Shown here: positions 53,704 to 61,742 of the stretch, one piece after another
Layout: every line of letters begins with the position of its first letter
Numbering within the stretch: position 1 is the stretch's first letter
From: Betaproteobacteria bacterium Ga0077532
Lineage (GTDB): Bacteria > Pseudomonadota > Gammaproteobacteria > Burkholderiales > Ga0077523
Length of the DNA: 64,000 bases
NCBI GenBank assembly: GCA_001464895.1
Contig: LNEE01000034.1
Location: 1 to 64,000 of the forward strand
Direction of reading: 5' to 3'
Made by a program: the position numbers and the translations under genes
Notes under the pieces: generated by a model
What the model was told of the DNA's origin: nothing
Database searches by the model: none
Seen by the model: only the letters and a program-made list of their open reading frames with translations

Positions 53704-54861
53704 TCAGAAGAAGTTCACGCCACTCGCAGTGCGTCCGACGCTGGCCGGTATCGGGCCTCCGTGGTTGGCCCTCTCCTCCTCGGTGGCGTAGTGGCGCGCC
53801 AGGTCGTCGCGCCAGCGCGCGGGGTCGACGTGATCGAGGGCGCCTGGATTCCGCGCCGCGTCGGTCGCGACGCCCTGGAGCTTCTCCATGTCCTCCAGCG
53901 TGTGCCCGAGGATCTGGCTCACGCGGTCCTGGTACTGGAACCCCACGAGCAGCTGACCGATCTCGTGCCGGATCGCGGTGTTCTCCGCGACGAGGTGCCG
54001 GGTGTTGCCGTCGAGGGCGCTGGCCAGCGAGTTGAATCGCGCGAGGACATCGCGGATCGCCGCATCCGCGGCTGTCGCGGCGGCCGCCTGCTCGTCTGCG
54101 GAGCTGGCCGTTGCCTGGACGGTGGCCTCGATCGCCTTGGTGATGATTCCGACCTTCTCGGTGATGCGCTTGCCGGTCTCCGCCGACTGGCTGGAGAGCT
54201 TGCGGACTTCGTCGGCCACGACGGCGAAGCCGCGGCCGGATTCACCGGCGCGGGCGGCCTCGATGGCGGCGTTCAGCGCGAGGAGGTTGGTCTGAGCGGC
54301 GAGGCGGCCCACGTCGATCGCCATGTGGCGCATCTCTTCCGTGAAGCGCGCCATGGCGCCGACGTCCGCGAGGACCTGCTGCTGGGCCTGGTGCGCGGTC
54401 TGGAGCGTGACGCCGACGGGTCGAAGCTGGTTCTCGCACTCGGCGAGAGTCCCGACCACACCGAGGCCATCGCCGACTAGGGCGCCCGAAGAGGCCTGCT
54501 CCGCCGCAGCGAGACGTTCCACGAGCGCGGCGAAGCTGACCGTCAGATCCTCCACGGCGACGCGCGACTGGTCGCGGGCGGAGGTCACGTGTCGCGACCA
54601 GAGCGGCACCACCGCTTCGCACAGGGTCGCGAGCCGCGCCTCGTGGGAAGCGGGGTCGGTGCTGGAAGGAACGACGGCGTGAAGGGCTGCTTCGGCAAGC
54701 CGGATCTGTTCCGCTCGCCGTCCCTGGATGAACGCGATTCCGGCGGAGATCGCCGCAGCCACCGCCGACACCAGGCAAGCGGTCCAATCGGCACCGAGGG
54801 CGGCGATCACGCCGGTGCCGCCCAGACCTGCTCCCAGAACCATCCCCGAGTACCACAGCAT
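53704..54861 (-). CDS. Methyl-accepting chemotaxis protein, short membrane-anchored type
   Basis: The 385-residue protein has two hydrophobic segments near the N-terminus ([20 protein letters not shown] and [17 protein letters not shown]) with almost no periplasmic loop, so it probably senses from the membrane or cytoplasm. The signalling hairpin is [20 protein letters not shown] with [14 protein letters not shown]. After it comes [21 protein letters not shown], a feature also seen in soluble and CZB-like MCPs. There is no CheR pentapeptide. It is the first gene of the chemotaxis operon; GGGAG lies 9 nt before the ATG. Confidence 0.9.
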   Translation of the reverse strand: MLWYSGMVLGAGLGGTGVIAALGADWTACLVSAVAAAISAGIAFIQGRRAEQIRLAEAALHAVVPSSTDPASHEARLATLCEAVVPLWSRHVTSARDQSRVAVEDLTVSFAALVERLAAAEQASSGALVGDGLGVVGTLAECENQLRPVGVTLQTAHQAQQQVLADVGAMARFTEEMRHMAIDVGRLAAQTNLLALNAAIEAARAGESGRGFAVVADEVRKLSSQSAETGKRITEKVGIITKAIEATVQATASSADEQAAAATAADAAIRDVLARFNSLASALDGNTRHLVAENTAIRHEIGQLLVGFQYQDRVSQILGHTLEDMEKLQGVATDAARNPGALDHVDPARWRDDLARHYATEEERANHGGPIPASVGRTASGVNFF

Positions 54862-55237
54862 CGTGTTGTCTCCCTGAGGGTCCCACCCTGCGCAAGACCG
54901 GAAGGTCTGTCGAATCCTCTGCGGGGGTGTTGGACCTGGGTCCGGTTACGACTGCCGGACTCGGGGACTGAAGCAGCCGGCGACCAAATGGCATCGCCTT
55001 CATGAATGTTTTCCGAAACGTGCTACTTGGTGCCCGGCCGGGCTGTGGAAAGTGGGGTTGGCGCGACGTATCGGGCTGTTGCAGTGCAGGCGTGTCGCCG
55101 ATAATTCTGCTTTGGGCCCATGCAGCAGCGCTGTGGCGGAAGCGCTCTGTCGGTCGTTCCGATCCATCAAGGAGTCATGCTCGAATGCCCGGAGTCGGAC
55201 TGTCTTTCCCGCTGGGCCATCACTGCGGAGAGTCCCG

Positions 55238-56344
55238 GTGACTTCCGTGGGGCTTCCAACGGTTGGTGAGGCTGACGCGGCCATTGCGTCGGCGTCGCCA
55301 ACGCACGAAGCATCCCCGCAGGTCCCGGGGTGGTCGCGCATCCGGACCGAGGACCCCGACGCGTTGGTGTCCTTCTATTCGGACATGGCCGCGCGGAGCC
55401 TCGATCAGATGGCGCCCGGGCCGTTCATCGTCTCGGCAGAACTCGGGCGCTGCGGCAGCACTTTCGTCTTCCGTGAGTCCTGCTCCGCACTCACCCAGAC
55501 CTGGGCACGCTTCCGGGAACTCAGCTACGCGTGCGTCGTTCCGGTGGAGCCCTTCGAGCGGGGCCGCTACTTCGGTCAGGCGATCCGCGAGACCAGCGTG
55601 CTCACCCTCGAGCCGGGCCTCGACTTCTGGATGGTCGCTCCGGCCGATGCCGACTACGCCGGACTCGTCATGCCCCAGTCGCTGGTACTTCGATATGCGT
55701 CGTCGCTGCAGTTGGCGGGCGAGGAGCATCTTCGCGATTGCCCGCGCCTGATCGATCTTCCGGCGCACCGCCTTCAGGCACTGCGCCGCTTCATGGTGAG
55801 GGTGTTGTCGAACTTCGAGCGCAACGCCGCCAACCGGGTGTCTGCAATGGCGTGCAGTCAGATCGAGGAGTCGGCGGCAGTCCTGCTCATCTGCACTTTC
55901 CTCGGCCGCTCCCGCCTGCGCGGGGCAGGCCGACCGAAGTCGTCGTACGAGCGCATTGCGAGGCAGGCGCGGGATCTCGCGATGGCGCGCCCGGATTCAC
56001 CGCCTACGCTGGTGGAGCTGTGCGAGCACCTGCATGTCGGGTTGCGCGCGCTCAACTACGCGTTCCAGCACGCCGTGGGCACGAGCGCGGGCGAATACCT
56101 TCGCGTCGTGCGCCTGAATCGCGTCCGGGAGGAACTGCTGGCCGCCCGCGGTGGTGGCCGCGTCATCCTGTCGGCGGTCGCAGCCCGGTGGGGCTTCTGG
56201 CATGCGAGTCAGTTCGCGCGCCAGTACCGCGCGCTCTTCGGCGAGCGTCCGTCGGAGACGCTGCGATTGGAGGATCCTGCACCGGCCAGCCTGCCGCCGG
56301 TCACCGGGAAGGCGCCTGCCCGACGGCGCCTTCCCGAGGGCTGA
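55238..56344 (+). CDS. AraC-family transcriptional regulator
   Basis: The 368-residue protein has a long N-terminal sensor part and a C-terminal AraC/XylS DNA-binding domain: PTLVELCEHLHVGLRALNYAFQHAVGTSAGEYLRVVRLNRVREELL and VAARWGFWHASQFARQYRALFGERPSETL. The GTG start is supported by GGAG 8 nt upstream and removes an implausible N-terminal extension. It is convergent with the PQQ dehydrogenase/cytochrome genes, and may regulate them as similar regulators do near alcohol dehydrogenases; that is inference. Confidence 0.85.
   Translation: MTSVGLPTVGEADAAIASASPTHEASPQVPGWSRIRTEDPDALVSFYSDMAARSLDQMAPGPFIVSAELGRCGSTFVFRESCSALTQTWARFRELSYACVVPVEPFERGRYFGQAIRETSVLTLEPGLDFWMVAPADADYAGLVMPQSLVLRYASSLQLAGEEHLRDCPRLIDLPAHRLQALRRFMVRVLSNFERNAANRVSAMACSQIEESAAVLLICTFLGRSRLRGAGRPKSSYERIARQARDLAMARPDSPPTLVELCEHLHVGLRALNYAFQHAVGTSAGEYLRVVRLNRVREELLAARGGGRVILSAVAARWGFWHASQFARQYRALFGERPSETLRLEDPAPASLPPVTGKAPARRRLPEG
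56306..56335. terminator. Perfect 11-bp hairpin at the junction of convergent genes
   Basis: GGGAAGGCGCC (56306-56316) pairs exactly with GGCGCCTTCCC (56325-56335). It lies inside the last codons of the AraC-family gene and about 50 bp beyond the minus-strand cytochrome stop. It could terminate transcription from both sides. No T-run follows on either strand. Confidence 0.45.
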
Positions 56345-56384
56345 GGCGGAGGGTGCAGGGGGCGCTCTTCGCGTTTCCCGAGAC

Positions 56385-56744
56385 TTACTTGGGCGCCTTG
56401 CGCTTCGCGTTCTCGTCCTTCAGCCAGGTGATGATCTGCCAGGTCTGCTCTTCGGTCATGTCGCCGGAGAAGCCCGACATCGCGGTACCGGAGCGGCCGT
56501 TCCGGATGGTGTTGAAGATCATTTCGTCCGTCGGCTTGCGCATCCATTCGTCGTCGGTGAGGTCGGGGCCCACGGCGCCCCGGGCATTGTTGCCGTGACA
56601 GGCGATGCAGCCGGCGCTGTGGTAGAGCTTGCGGCCCGCCGCGATGACGTCGGCGTCGGGCGAGAGCGGATTCACGATGGCGTCCGCGGCCATGGCGGGC
56701 GCGGCGGCGATCAGAAGGGTAAGCAGGGTGATGGTCGTTTTCAT
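56385..56744 (-). CDS. Cytochrome c, probable electron acceptor of the PQQ dehydrogenase
   Basis: The 119-residue precursor has a signal peptide (ITLLTLLIAAAPAMAAD), one haem site CIACH followed by GNNARGAVGPDL, and an axial Met in GTAMSGFSGDM. The ending EEQTWQIITWLKDENAKRKA is common to cytochromes encoded with PQQ alcohol dehydrogenases. It starts 70 bp after the dehydrogenase stop in the same direction and is likely co-transcribed. Confidence 0.9.
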   Translation of the reverse strand: MKTTITLLTLLIAAAPAMAADAIVNPLSPDADVIAAGRKLYHSAGCIACHGNNARGAVGPDLTDDEWMRKPTDEMIFNTIRNGRSGTAMSGFSGDMTEEQTWQIITWLKDENAKRKAPK

Positions 56745-56814
56745 GGATGTCGTCGAGATGCGGTCCGGGGGCGTACTGCTGCCCCCGGAGTGCCAGCGTG
56801 ATTGCTTCTGGTGA

Positions 56815-58533
56815 TTATGGCTTGGGTTCGAACAGCGCGAACACGTGGACGATGCCGCCCTTGCGCATGTTCTTCAGGTGCGGCGAACCGCCCTTGCCGC
56901 CCCAGGTGGCCCAACCCGTCCAGCCACCCCAACCCGACGGCACGGCGATGTACTGCTTGCCGTCGATCGAGAAGCTGACCGGGCTGCCGACCATGCCGGA
57001 GCCGGTCTGGTAGGACCAGAGTTCCTCGCCGGTGCGGATGTCGAAGGCCTTGAACTCACCCTCCGGAGTCCCCGCAAAGGCGAGCCCGCCGCCGGTGGTC
57101 ATGACGCCGCTCGTGAAGGGCGAGGGGGCCTTGACCGTCCACACCTTCTCGCCCGTCGTCACGTCGAAGCCCACCAGTTGACCGTAGCCCTTGATCCAGT
57201 CGGCTTCGGCGATGCCGAGGTTGTACTTGCCCTCGACGCGTTCTGCCTTGCCCGCCAGGATGTCGACGCAGATCTCGCGGCTCGGGATCACGACGATCTT
57301 GCTCACCGGGCTGTAGCTCATGGGGTTCCACCACTTGCCACCTTCCGAGGCCGGGCACACGTTCATGGCCTTGTTCTCGTAGGTGGGCACCTTCGTCTGG
57401 TCGACGATGGGGCGGCCCTCCGGGGTGAAGCCGGTCGCCCAGTTCACCTTCGAGATCTCCTTCGCCCAGTTGAACTTGCCGTTCGTGCGATCGATGTTGT
57501 AGAGGAAGCCGTTGCGGTCGCCGTGCAGCCAGACCTTCTTGCCGTTGACGTTCGCGAGGATCGTCTCGTTCACGCCGTCGAAGTCCCAGACGTCCCAGGG
57601 CGTGTACTGGTAGTGGAACTTGATCTCGCCGTCGTCGGGGTTCAGGGCCAGCGTGGAGTTCGTGTAGAGGTTGTCACCGATGCGCCCCATGCCGTCCCAG
57701 TCGGGGTTCGGGTTGCCGGTGCTCCAGTACAGGATGTCGAGATCGGCGTCGTACGAGCCGGTGATCCAGGTGGAGCCGCCGCCGTACTTGCCGGCCTCGG
57801 GATCCTTGTCGCCCCAGGTGTCACCACCGGGCTCGTGCGGTTCCGGGATCGTGTAGCGGCGCCACACCTGCGCGCCGGTGTTCGCGTCGAGGGCGTCGAT
57901 CCAGAGGCGCGTCGGGTACTCGGCGCCGGACATCCCGACGACGACCTTGCCCTTCACGATGAGCGGAGCCACGGTCATGGTCTGCGCCTTCGTCCAGTCG
58001 CCGATGACGACGTCCCAGACGACCTTGCCGGTTTCGCGATCGAGCGCGATCACGTGCGAGTCGGGTGTCGCGTAGAACACCTTGTCCTCGTAGACAGCGG
58101 CACCGCGGTTGCCCACGTCACAGCACATCATCTTGCCGATGTTGTCGGGCAGCGGATGCGAGTAGCTCCAGAGTTCCTGACCCGTCGCGGCGTTCACGGC
58201 GTAGATCTTTCCGTGCGATGCCGTGACGTACATGATCCCGTCGACCACGATGGGCGTGGTGTTCTGCGCGTCGAGCGTGCCGAGCGCGAACGAGTACACG
58301 GGGACCAGTCGCTTGACCGACTTCGTGTTGATCTTGGCGAGCGGGCTGTACCGCGTGCCGGCGTAGTCCCGCCCGACCATCAACCAGTTGTTGGCTTCCT
58401 TGTGGGCCTCGAGCAGCATCTTGTCCGTCACCGGGGTATGGACCGGCTCCGCTTGCACCACGCCTGCTGCGAGCAGTGTCGCGCAGAGTGCGCTCGACAG
58501 AATGCCCGGGTGCCGCATGTTCTTCGTCTGCAT
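56815..58533 (-). CDS. PQQ-dependent alcohol dehydrogenase with lanthanide-type Asp pair
   Basis: The 572-residue periplasmic quinoprotein (signal ILSSALCATLLAAGVVQA) is an eight-bladed propeller. Key features are the adjacent Cys137-Cys138 (KMMCCDVGNRG) that form the vicinal disulfide over PQQ, Glu205 (SGAEYP) and Asn274 (WSTGNPNPDWD) as metal ligands, and Asp317-Phe-Asp319 (TPWDVWDFDGVNE). In calcium enzymes of the MxaF type the second Asp is Ala or Ser; its presence marks XoxF/PedH-like lanthanide-dependent enzymes. Substrate range (methanol, ethanol or others) is not decided by sequence. The ATG at 58533 follows GGAGAG. No pqq synthesis genes are in the window. Confidence 0.94.
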   Translation of the reverse strand: MQTKNMRHPGILSSALCATLLAAGVVQAEPVHTPVTDKMLLEAHKEANNWLMVGRDYAGTRYSPLAKINTKSVKRLVPVYSFALGTLDAQNTTPIVVDGIMYVTASHGKIYAVNAATGQELWSYSHPLPDNIGKMMCCDVGNRGAAVYEDKVFYATPDSHVIALDRETGKVVWDVVIGDWTKAQTMTVAPLIVKGKVVVGMSGAEYPTRLWIDALDANTGAQVWRRYTIPEPHEPGGDTWGDKDPEAGKYGGGSTWITGSYDADLDILYWSTGNPNPDWDGMGRIGDNLYTNSTLALNPDDGEIKFHYQYTPWDVWDFDGVNETILANVNGKKVWLHGDRNGFLYNIDRTNGKFNWAKEISKVNWATGFTPEGRPIVDQTKVPTYENKAMNVCPASEGGKWWNPMSYSPVSKIVVIPSREICVDILAGKAERVEGKYNLGIAEADWIKGYGQLVGFDVTTGEKVWTVKAPSPFTSGVMTTGGGLAFAGTPEGEFKAFDIRTGEELWSYQTGSGMVGSPVSFSIDGKQYIAVPSGWGGWTGWATWGGKGGSPHLKNMRKGGIVHVFALFEPKP

Positions 58534-58876
58534 TTGATCTCTCTCCTGCCAGGATGACCGATGTGGGATTGCCTGCACGTGATGCGCCGGACGTTCGAGT
58601 GCCCGGGTGACCGCAGCGTGCTCCGGCGGAGCCCCCAGGGCGCAAGAAGCCTGCCCTGCACCATGCTCATCGATGGGGCGTCACAGCCCCGGAGCGTGGT
58701 TCGTTCCGGGCATGCCGTTTCCGCTATGACACTGGTGATTCGCGAGGACGGCATGCACCGGAATGGGTGCCTGGATGCGGCGCAGCGCGACGCAGTCACC
58801 GCCCAATTGTAGGGCGATGTCCAGGGAAATGAATCACTCCCGGTGCAAAGAAAAAATCCTGTCCGATAGGGAAGTT
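58534..58876. other. Intergenic region upstream of the PQQ dehydrogenase
   Basis: No gene or RNA is supported here. It should hold the promoter of the PQQ dehydrogenase operon, but no clear -35/-10 pair or operator was picked out. A short A-rich run (AAAGAAAAAATCC) near 58848 is the only compositional outlier. Confidence 0.4.
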
Positions 58877-59362
58877 TCAGACGGTGATGTCGAGCAGCGC
58901 GCCGATCTCCGGCCCCGACTCGTCGTCACCGCCCAGCGCCTGGATCGTGTCGAAGAGCGACATCGCCGATGACAGAAGGCTCGCGGCATCGCGGTCGTTC
59001 AAGCCCTGGAGAGCACCGGGCAGTCCGTTGCGACCGAGCGCCGCCTCGAGGCCGAGATCACCGAGATAGGCCGGCGTGAGTTGGAGCGGATTGACCGCCC
59101 CGATGCCCTGCCCGAAGCCGGCCACCAGATCGCGGAAGTAAGAGCTTTCCAGGACCCTCGCGACATCGACGCTCCCGGCTGCGGTCGCGGATCCCACGCC
59201 GGGCACCGGTGCGCCGGTGGCGACGGAAGTCTGCAGGGCGCGGGTGAAGAGGTCGGTCGGCGAGACCGACGCAGTGGGCGGGATGAACGCCGGGATGAAC
59301 GTGCTGCGACCGACCGGTGCGGCCAGCGTCGGCATCAGCGAGGGGAGTGCGGAGATGGCCAT
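58877..59362 (-). CDS. Hypothetical protein
   Basis: The 161-residue protein is not recognised. It is rich in Ala, Gly, Leu and Pro, low in charge, with no signal peptide or clear TM helix. The N-terminal third (PSLMPTLAAPVGRSTFIPAF) is Pro/Thr-rich and the rest is probably helical (LQGLNDRDAASLLSSAMSLF). Codon usage and the third-position GC pattern look coding, and it ends cleanly at 58877. It stands between the PQQ dehydrogenase promoter region and the antiporter. It could be a small structural or secreted protein exported without a classical signal, but there is no evidence. Confidence 0.55.
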   Translation of the reverse strand: MAISALPSLMPTLAAPVGRSTFIPAFIPPTASVSPTDLFTRALQTSVATGAPVPGVGSATAAGSVDVARVLESSYFRDLVAGFGQGIGAVNPLQLTPAYLGDLGLEAALGRNGLPGALQGLNDRDAASLLSSAMSLFDTIQALGGDDESGPEIGALLDITV

Positions 59363-59489
59363 GGACGGACACTGCCGTGGCTTGGGGATGCCAGGAGCTT
59401 AGTCTGGCGGACGTCGGGTTGCCAGGGGCGGTCGGGCGCGTCGTGCGCCAGGGGGTGGTGAGGCGAGGGGCGTGCTGCTGTCGCGGGCC

Positions 59490-61313
59490 TCAGCGCCATC
59501 CGCGCGCAAGGGCGAGCGGATCGTCTCCGGGGGGCTGGATGGCGCCGCCTTCGCTCTGGTCGGAATCGAAGAGTCCTTCCAGTTCGCGAGCCGCCTCCTG
59601 CGACGTCTGGACGAGGCGGTCCTCGTCGCGGTGGACGGCGTACTGGCGCTCGAGGACATCCTCGTCGTGGCGACGGAAGCGGGCGATGGTGTCCTCGGCG
59701 ACCGCCGGGGCGAGGCCCGCAGCGACGAGGGTGGACTCGGCCATCTCGAGCGCCGATGCGAAGGTCTCGCGCGTGATGACCTTCACGCCGAGTTCCCGCA
59801 GTTCGAGGGCATGGATGCGGTTGCGGGCGCGGGCGTGGATCTCGAGATGGGGGAAGTGCTTCCGCGCGAGGGCTGCCGTTCGGGCCGAGGCCTCGACGTC
59901 GTCGATGGCGAGCACGAGGATGCGGGCCTGGTCGGCCTTCGCGGCGCGCAGGAGGTCGAGCTTCGAGACGTCGCCGTAGTACGCCTTGCGGCCGAAGCGG
60001 CGGACGACATCCACCTGGTTCGCATCGATGTCGAGTGCCGTGTACGGGATCTTCCTCGCGTTCAGCACCCGCGTGACGATCTGGCCCACGCGACCGATCC
60101 CCGCGACGATGATGGGCGTGGCTTCGTCGTCGATCTCGTCGAACTTCGGTGGCACGCCCCGCGCGAGCCATGGGCCGAGGACGTTCTCGTTCAGGAGGAA
60201 GAAGACCGGGGTGAGCGCCATCGAGAGCGTCACGGTCATGATGAGGAAGTCGTTCTGGGCCGCATCGAGCAGTCCGCTGGACGCCGCCACGCCGAACAGC
60301 ACGAATGCGAACTCGCCTGCATGGGCGAGCAGGACGGCGAGGCTGCGCGTGCTGGCCGCCCCGTGGCCGGTGGCGGCACCCAGACCCACCAGCACGACCG
60401 CCTTCACGGCCATCAGCCCGAGGGCGGCGCCGATCACCGCCAACGGATGCGACGCCAGCAGGCCCAGATTCGCGCTCATCCCCACCGCGATGAAGAAGAG
60501 CCCCAGCAGCAGCCCCTTGAACGGCTCGATGCTGGCTTCGATCTCGTGACGGTACTCGGAGTCCGCGAGCAGCACGCCGGCGAGGAAGGCGCCCAGCGTC
60601 ATGGAGAGTCCGGTGGCCTCCATCAGCAACGCAGTGCCGATCACCACCAGCAGCGCGGCGGCGGTGAAGACTTCCTGGATGCCGCTGTCGGCGACGGCCT
60701 TCAGCACCGGCCGCAGCAGACGGCGGCCACCGAAGATCACGGCAGCGATCACCAGCACGGCCTTGCCGGCCCCCCACCACGGATTCGTCGCCTGTGCCGA
60801 CTCGTGCGCGACGAGGAGGGGGACGAGCGCCAGCAGCGGGATGACCGAGATGTCCTGGAAGAGGGCGATGGCGAACGCCGAGCGGCCGTGCCGCGTGCCG
60901 AGCTGCTTGCGCTCGCCCAGCAACTGCAGCACGAAGGCGGTGGAGTTCATGGCGAGCGCGAAGCCCGTCACGAGTGCGGCCTGCCACACGAATCCGTACG
61001 CGTAGGCGATGCCGCCCAGAAGCAGCGTGGTGACGCCCACCTGGACACCCCCCAGGCCGAACACCGGACGCCGCAGCGCCCAGAGTCGCGAAGGCTGCAA
61101 CTCCAGCCCGATCACGAAGAGCAGCAGCACCACGCCCAGCTCCGCGAACCCGAGGATGCTCTCCACCTCTGTGACGAAGCGCAGACCCCAGGGCCCGATG
61201 ACGAGCCCCGCCGCGAGGAAGCCGAGGACCGCACCGAGCTTCAGCTTGCGGAAGATCGGAACAGTGACGACTGCAGCGGCCAGGAAGACGGCGGTTTCGG
61301 TGAGGAGCTGCAT
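59490..61313 (-). CDS. Kef-type potassium/proton antiporter (CPA2 family)
   Basis: The 607-residue protein has a 12-13-helix cation:proton antiporter domain (LGAVLGFLAAGLVIGPWGL, FIGLELQPSRLW, LAMNSTAFVLQLL, FQDISVIPLLALVPLL) and a C-terminal TrkA-N/RCK domain (PIIVAGIGRVGQIVTRVL, YYGDVSKLDLLRAA, ILVLAIDDVEASARTA). This is the KefB/KefC layout of glutathione-gated K+ efflux systems. The Q/D ion-site motif is present as FQDIS. No KefF/KefG subunit is adjacent. The start at 61313 gives the canonical MQLLTETAVFLAAAV. Confidence 0.92.
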   Translation of the reverse strand: MQLLTETAVFLAAAVVTVPIFRKLKLGAVLGFLAAGLVIGPWGLRFVTEVESILGFAELGVVLLLFVIGLELQPSRLWALRRPVFGLGGVQVGVTTLLLGGIAYAYGFVWQAALVTGFALAMNSTAFVLQLLGERKQLGTRHGRSAFAIALFQDISVIPLLALVPLLVAHESAQATNPWWGAGKAVLVIAAVIFGGRRLLRPVLKAVADSGIQEVFTAAALLVVIGTALLMEATGLSMTLGAFLAGVLLADSEYRHEIEASIEPFKGLLLGLFFIAVGMSANLGLLASHPLAVIGAALGLMAVKAVVLVGLGAATGHGAASTRSLAVLLAHAGEFAFVLFGVAASSGLLDAAQNDFLIMTVTLSMALTPVFFLLNENVLGPWLARGVPPKFDEIDDEATPIIVAGIGRVGQIVTRVLNARKIPYTALDIDANQVDVVRRFGRKAYYGDVSKLDLLRAAKADQARILVLAIDDVEASARTAALARKHFPHLEIHARARNRIHALELRELGVKVITRETFASALEMAESTLVAAGLAPAVAEDTIARFRRHDEDVLERQYAVHRDEDRLVQTSQEAARELEGLFDSDQSEGGAIQPPGDDPLALARGWR

Positions 61314-61348
61314 GGGGGGCAGGGGCTGGGGGCCAGCCCCTGGGGTGA

Positions 61349-61702
61349 TCAGACCACCGCGGCCGTGATCCGGATCTCGACCTTGTACTTCGGTGCGGCG
61401 AGCTTCGATTCGACGCAGGCGCGGCCGGGGGCGCAACCTTCGGGCACCCAGGCGTCCCATTCCTTGTTCATGGCGTCGTAGTACGCCATGTCCGAGAGCC
61501 AGATCGTGGCCGAGAGCATGCTCGACCGGTTGCTGCCGGCCTCGGCGAGGAAGCCGTCGATCTTCTTCAGGATGTTGGCGGTCTGGGCGCCCGGATCGTC
61601 CGGCACCGGTTCGTCGGCGACGATGCCGGCGAGGTAGACGGTCCCGTTGTGGATCACCACCTGCGAGAGGCGTTGGCGGACATGCTTGCGGACGATGGTC
61701 AT
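61349..61702 (-). CDS. RidA-family enamine/imine deaminase-like protein
   Basis: The 117-residue protein follows the RidA (YjgF) pattern: LSQVVIHNGTVYLAGIVAD, GAQTANILKKIDGFLAEAG, MLSATIWLSDMAYYDAMNKEWD, and the active-site Arg in PGRACVESKLA with the closing KVEIRITAAV. RidA hydrolyses reactive enamines made by PLP enzymes; other subgroups have different tasks. GGAG lies 9 nt before the ATG. It is followed closely by the antiporter and preceded by the Nramp-related transporter, all on one strand. Confidence 0.9.
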   Translation of the reverse strand: MTIVRKHVRQRLSQVVIHNGTVYLAGIVADEPVPDDPGAQTANILKKIDGFLAEAGSNRSSMLSATIWLSDMAYYDAMNKEWDAWVPEGCAPGRACVESKLAAPKYKVEIRITAAVV

Positions 61703-61742
61703 CGTTGGAGTCTCCTTTGGTTAGAGGGTGTCGAAGCGGTTG

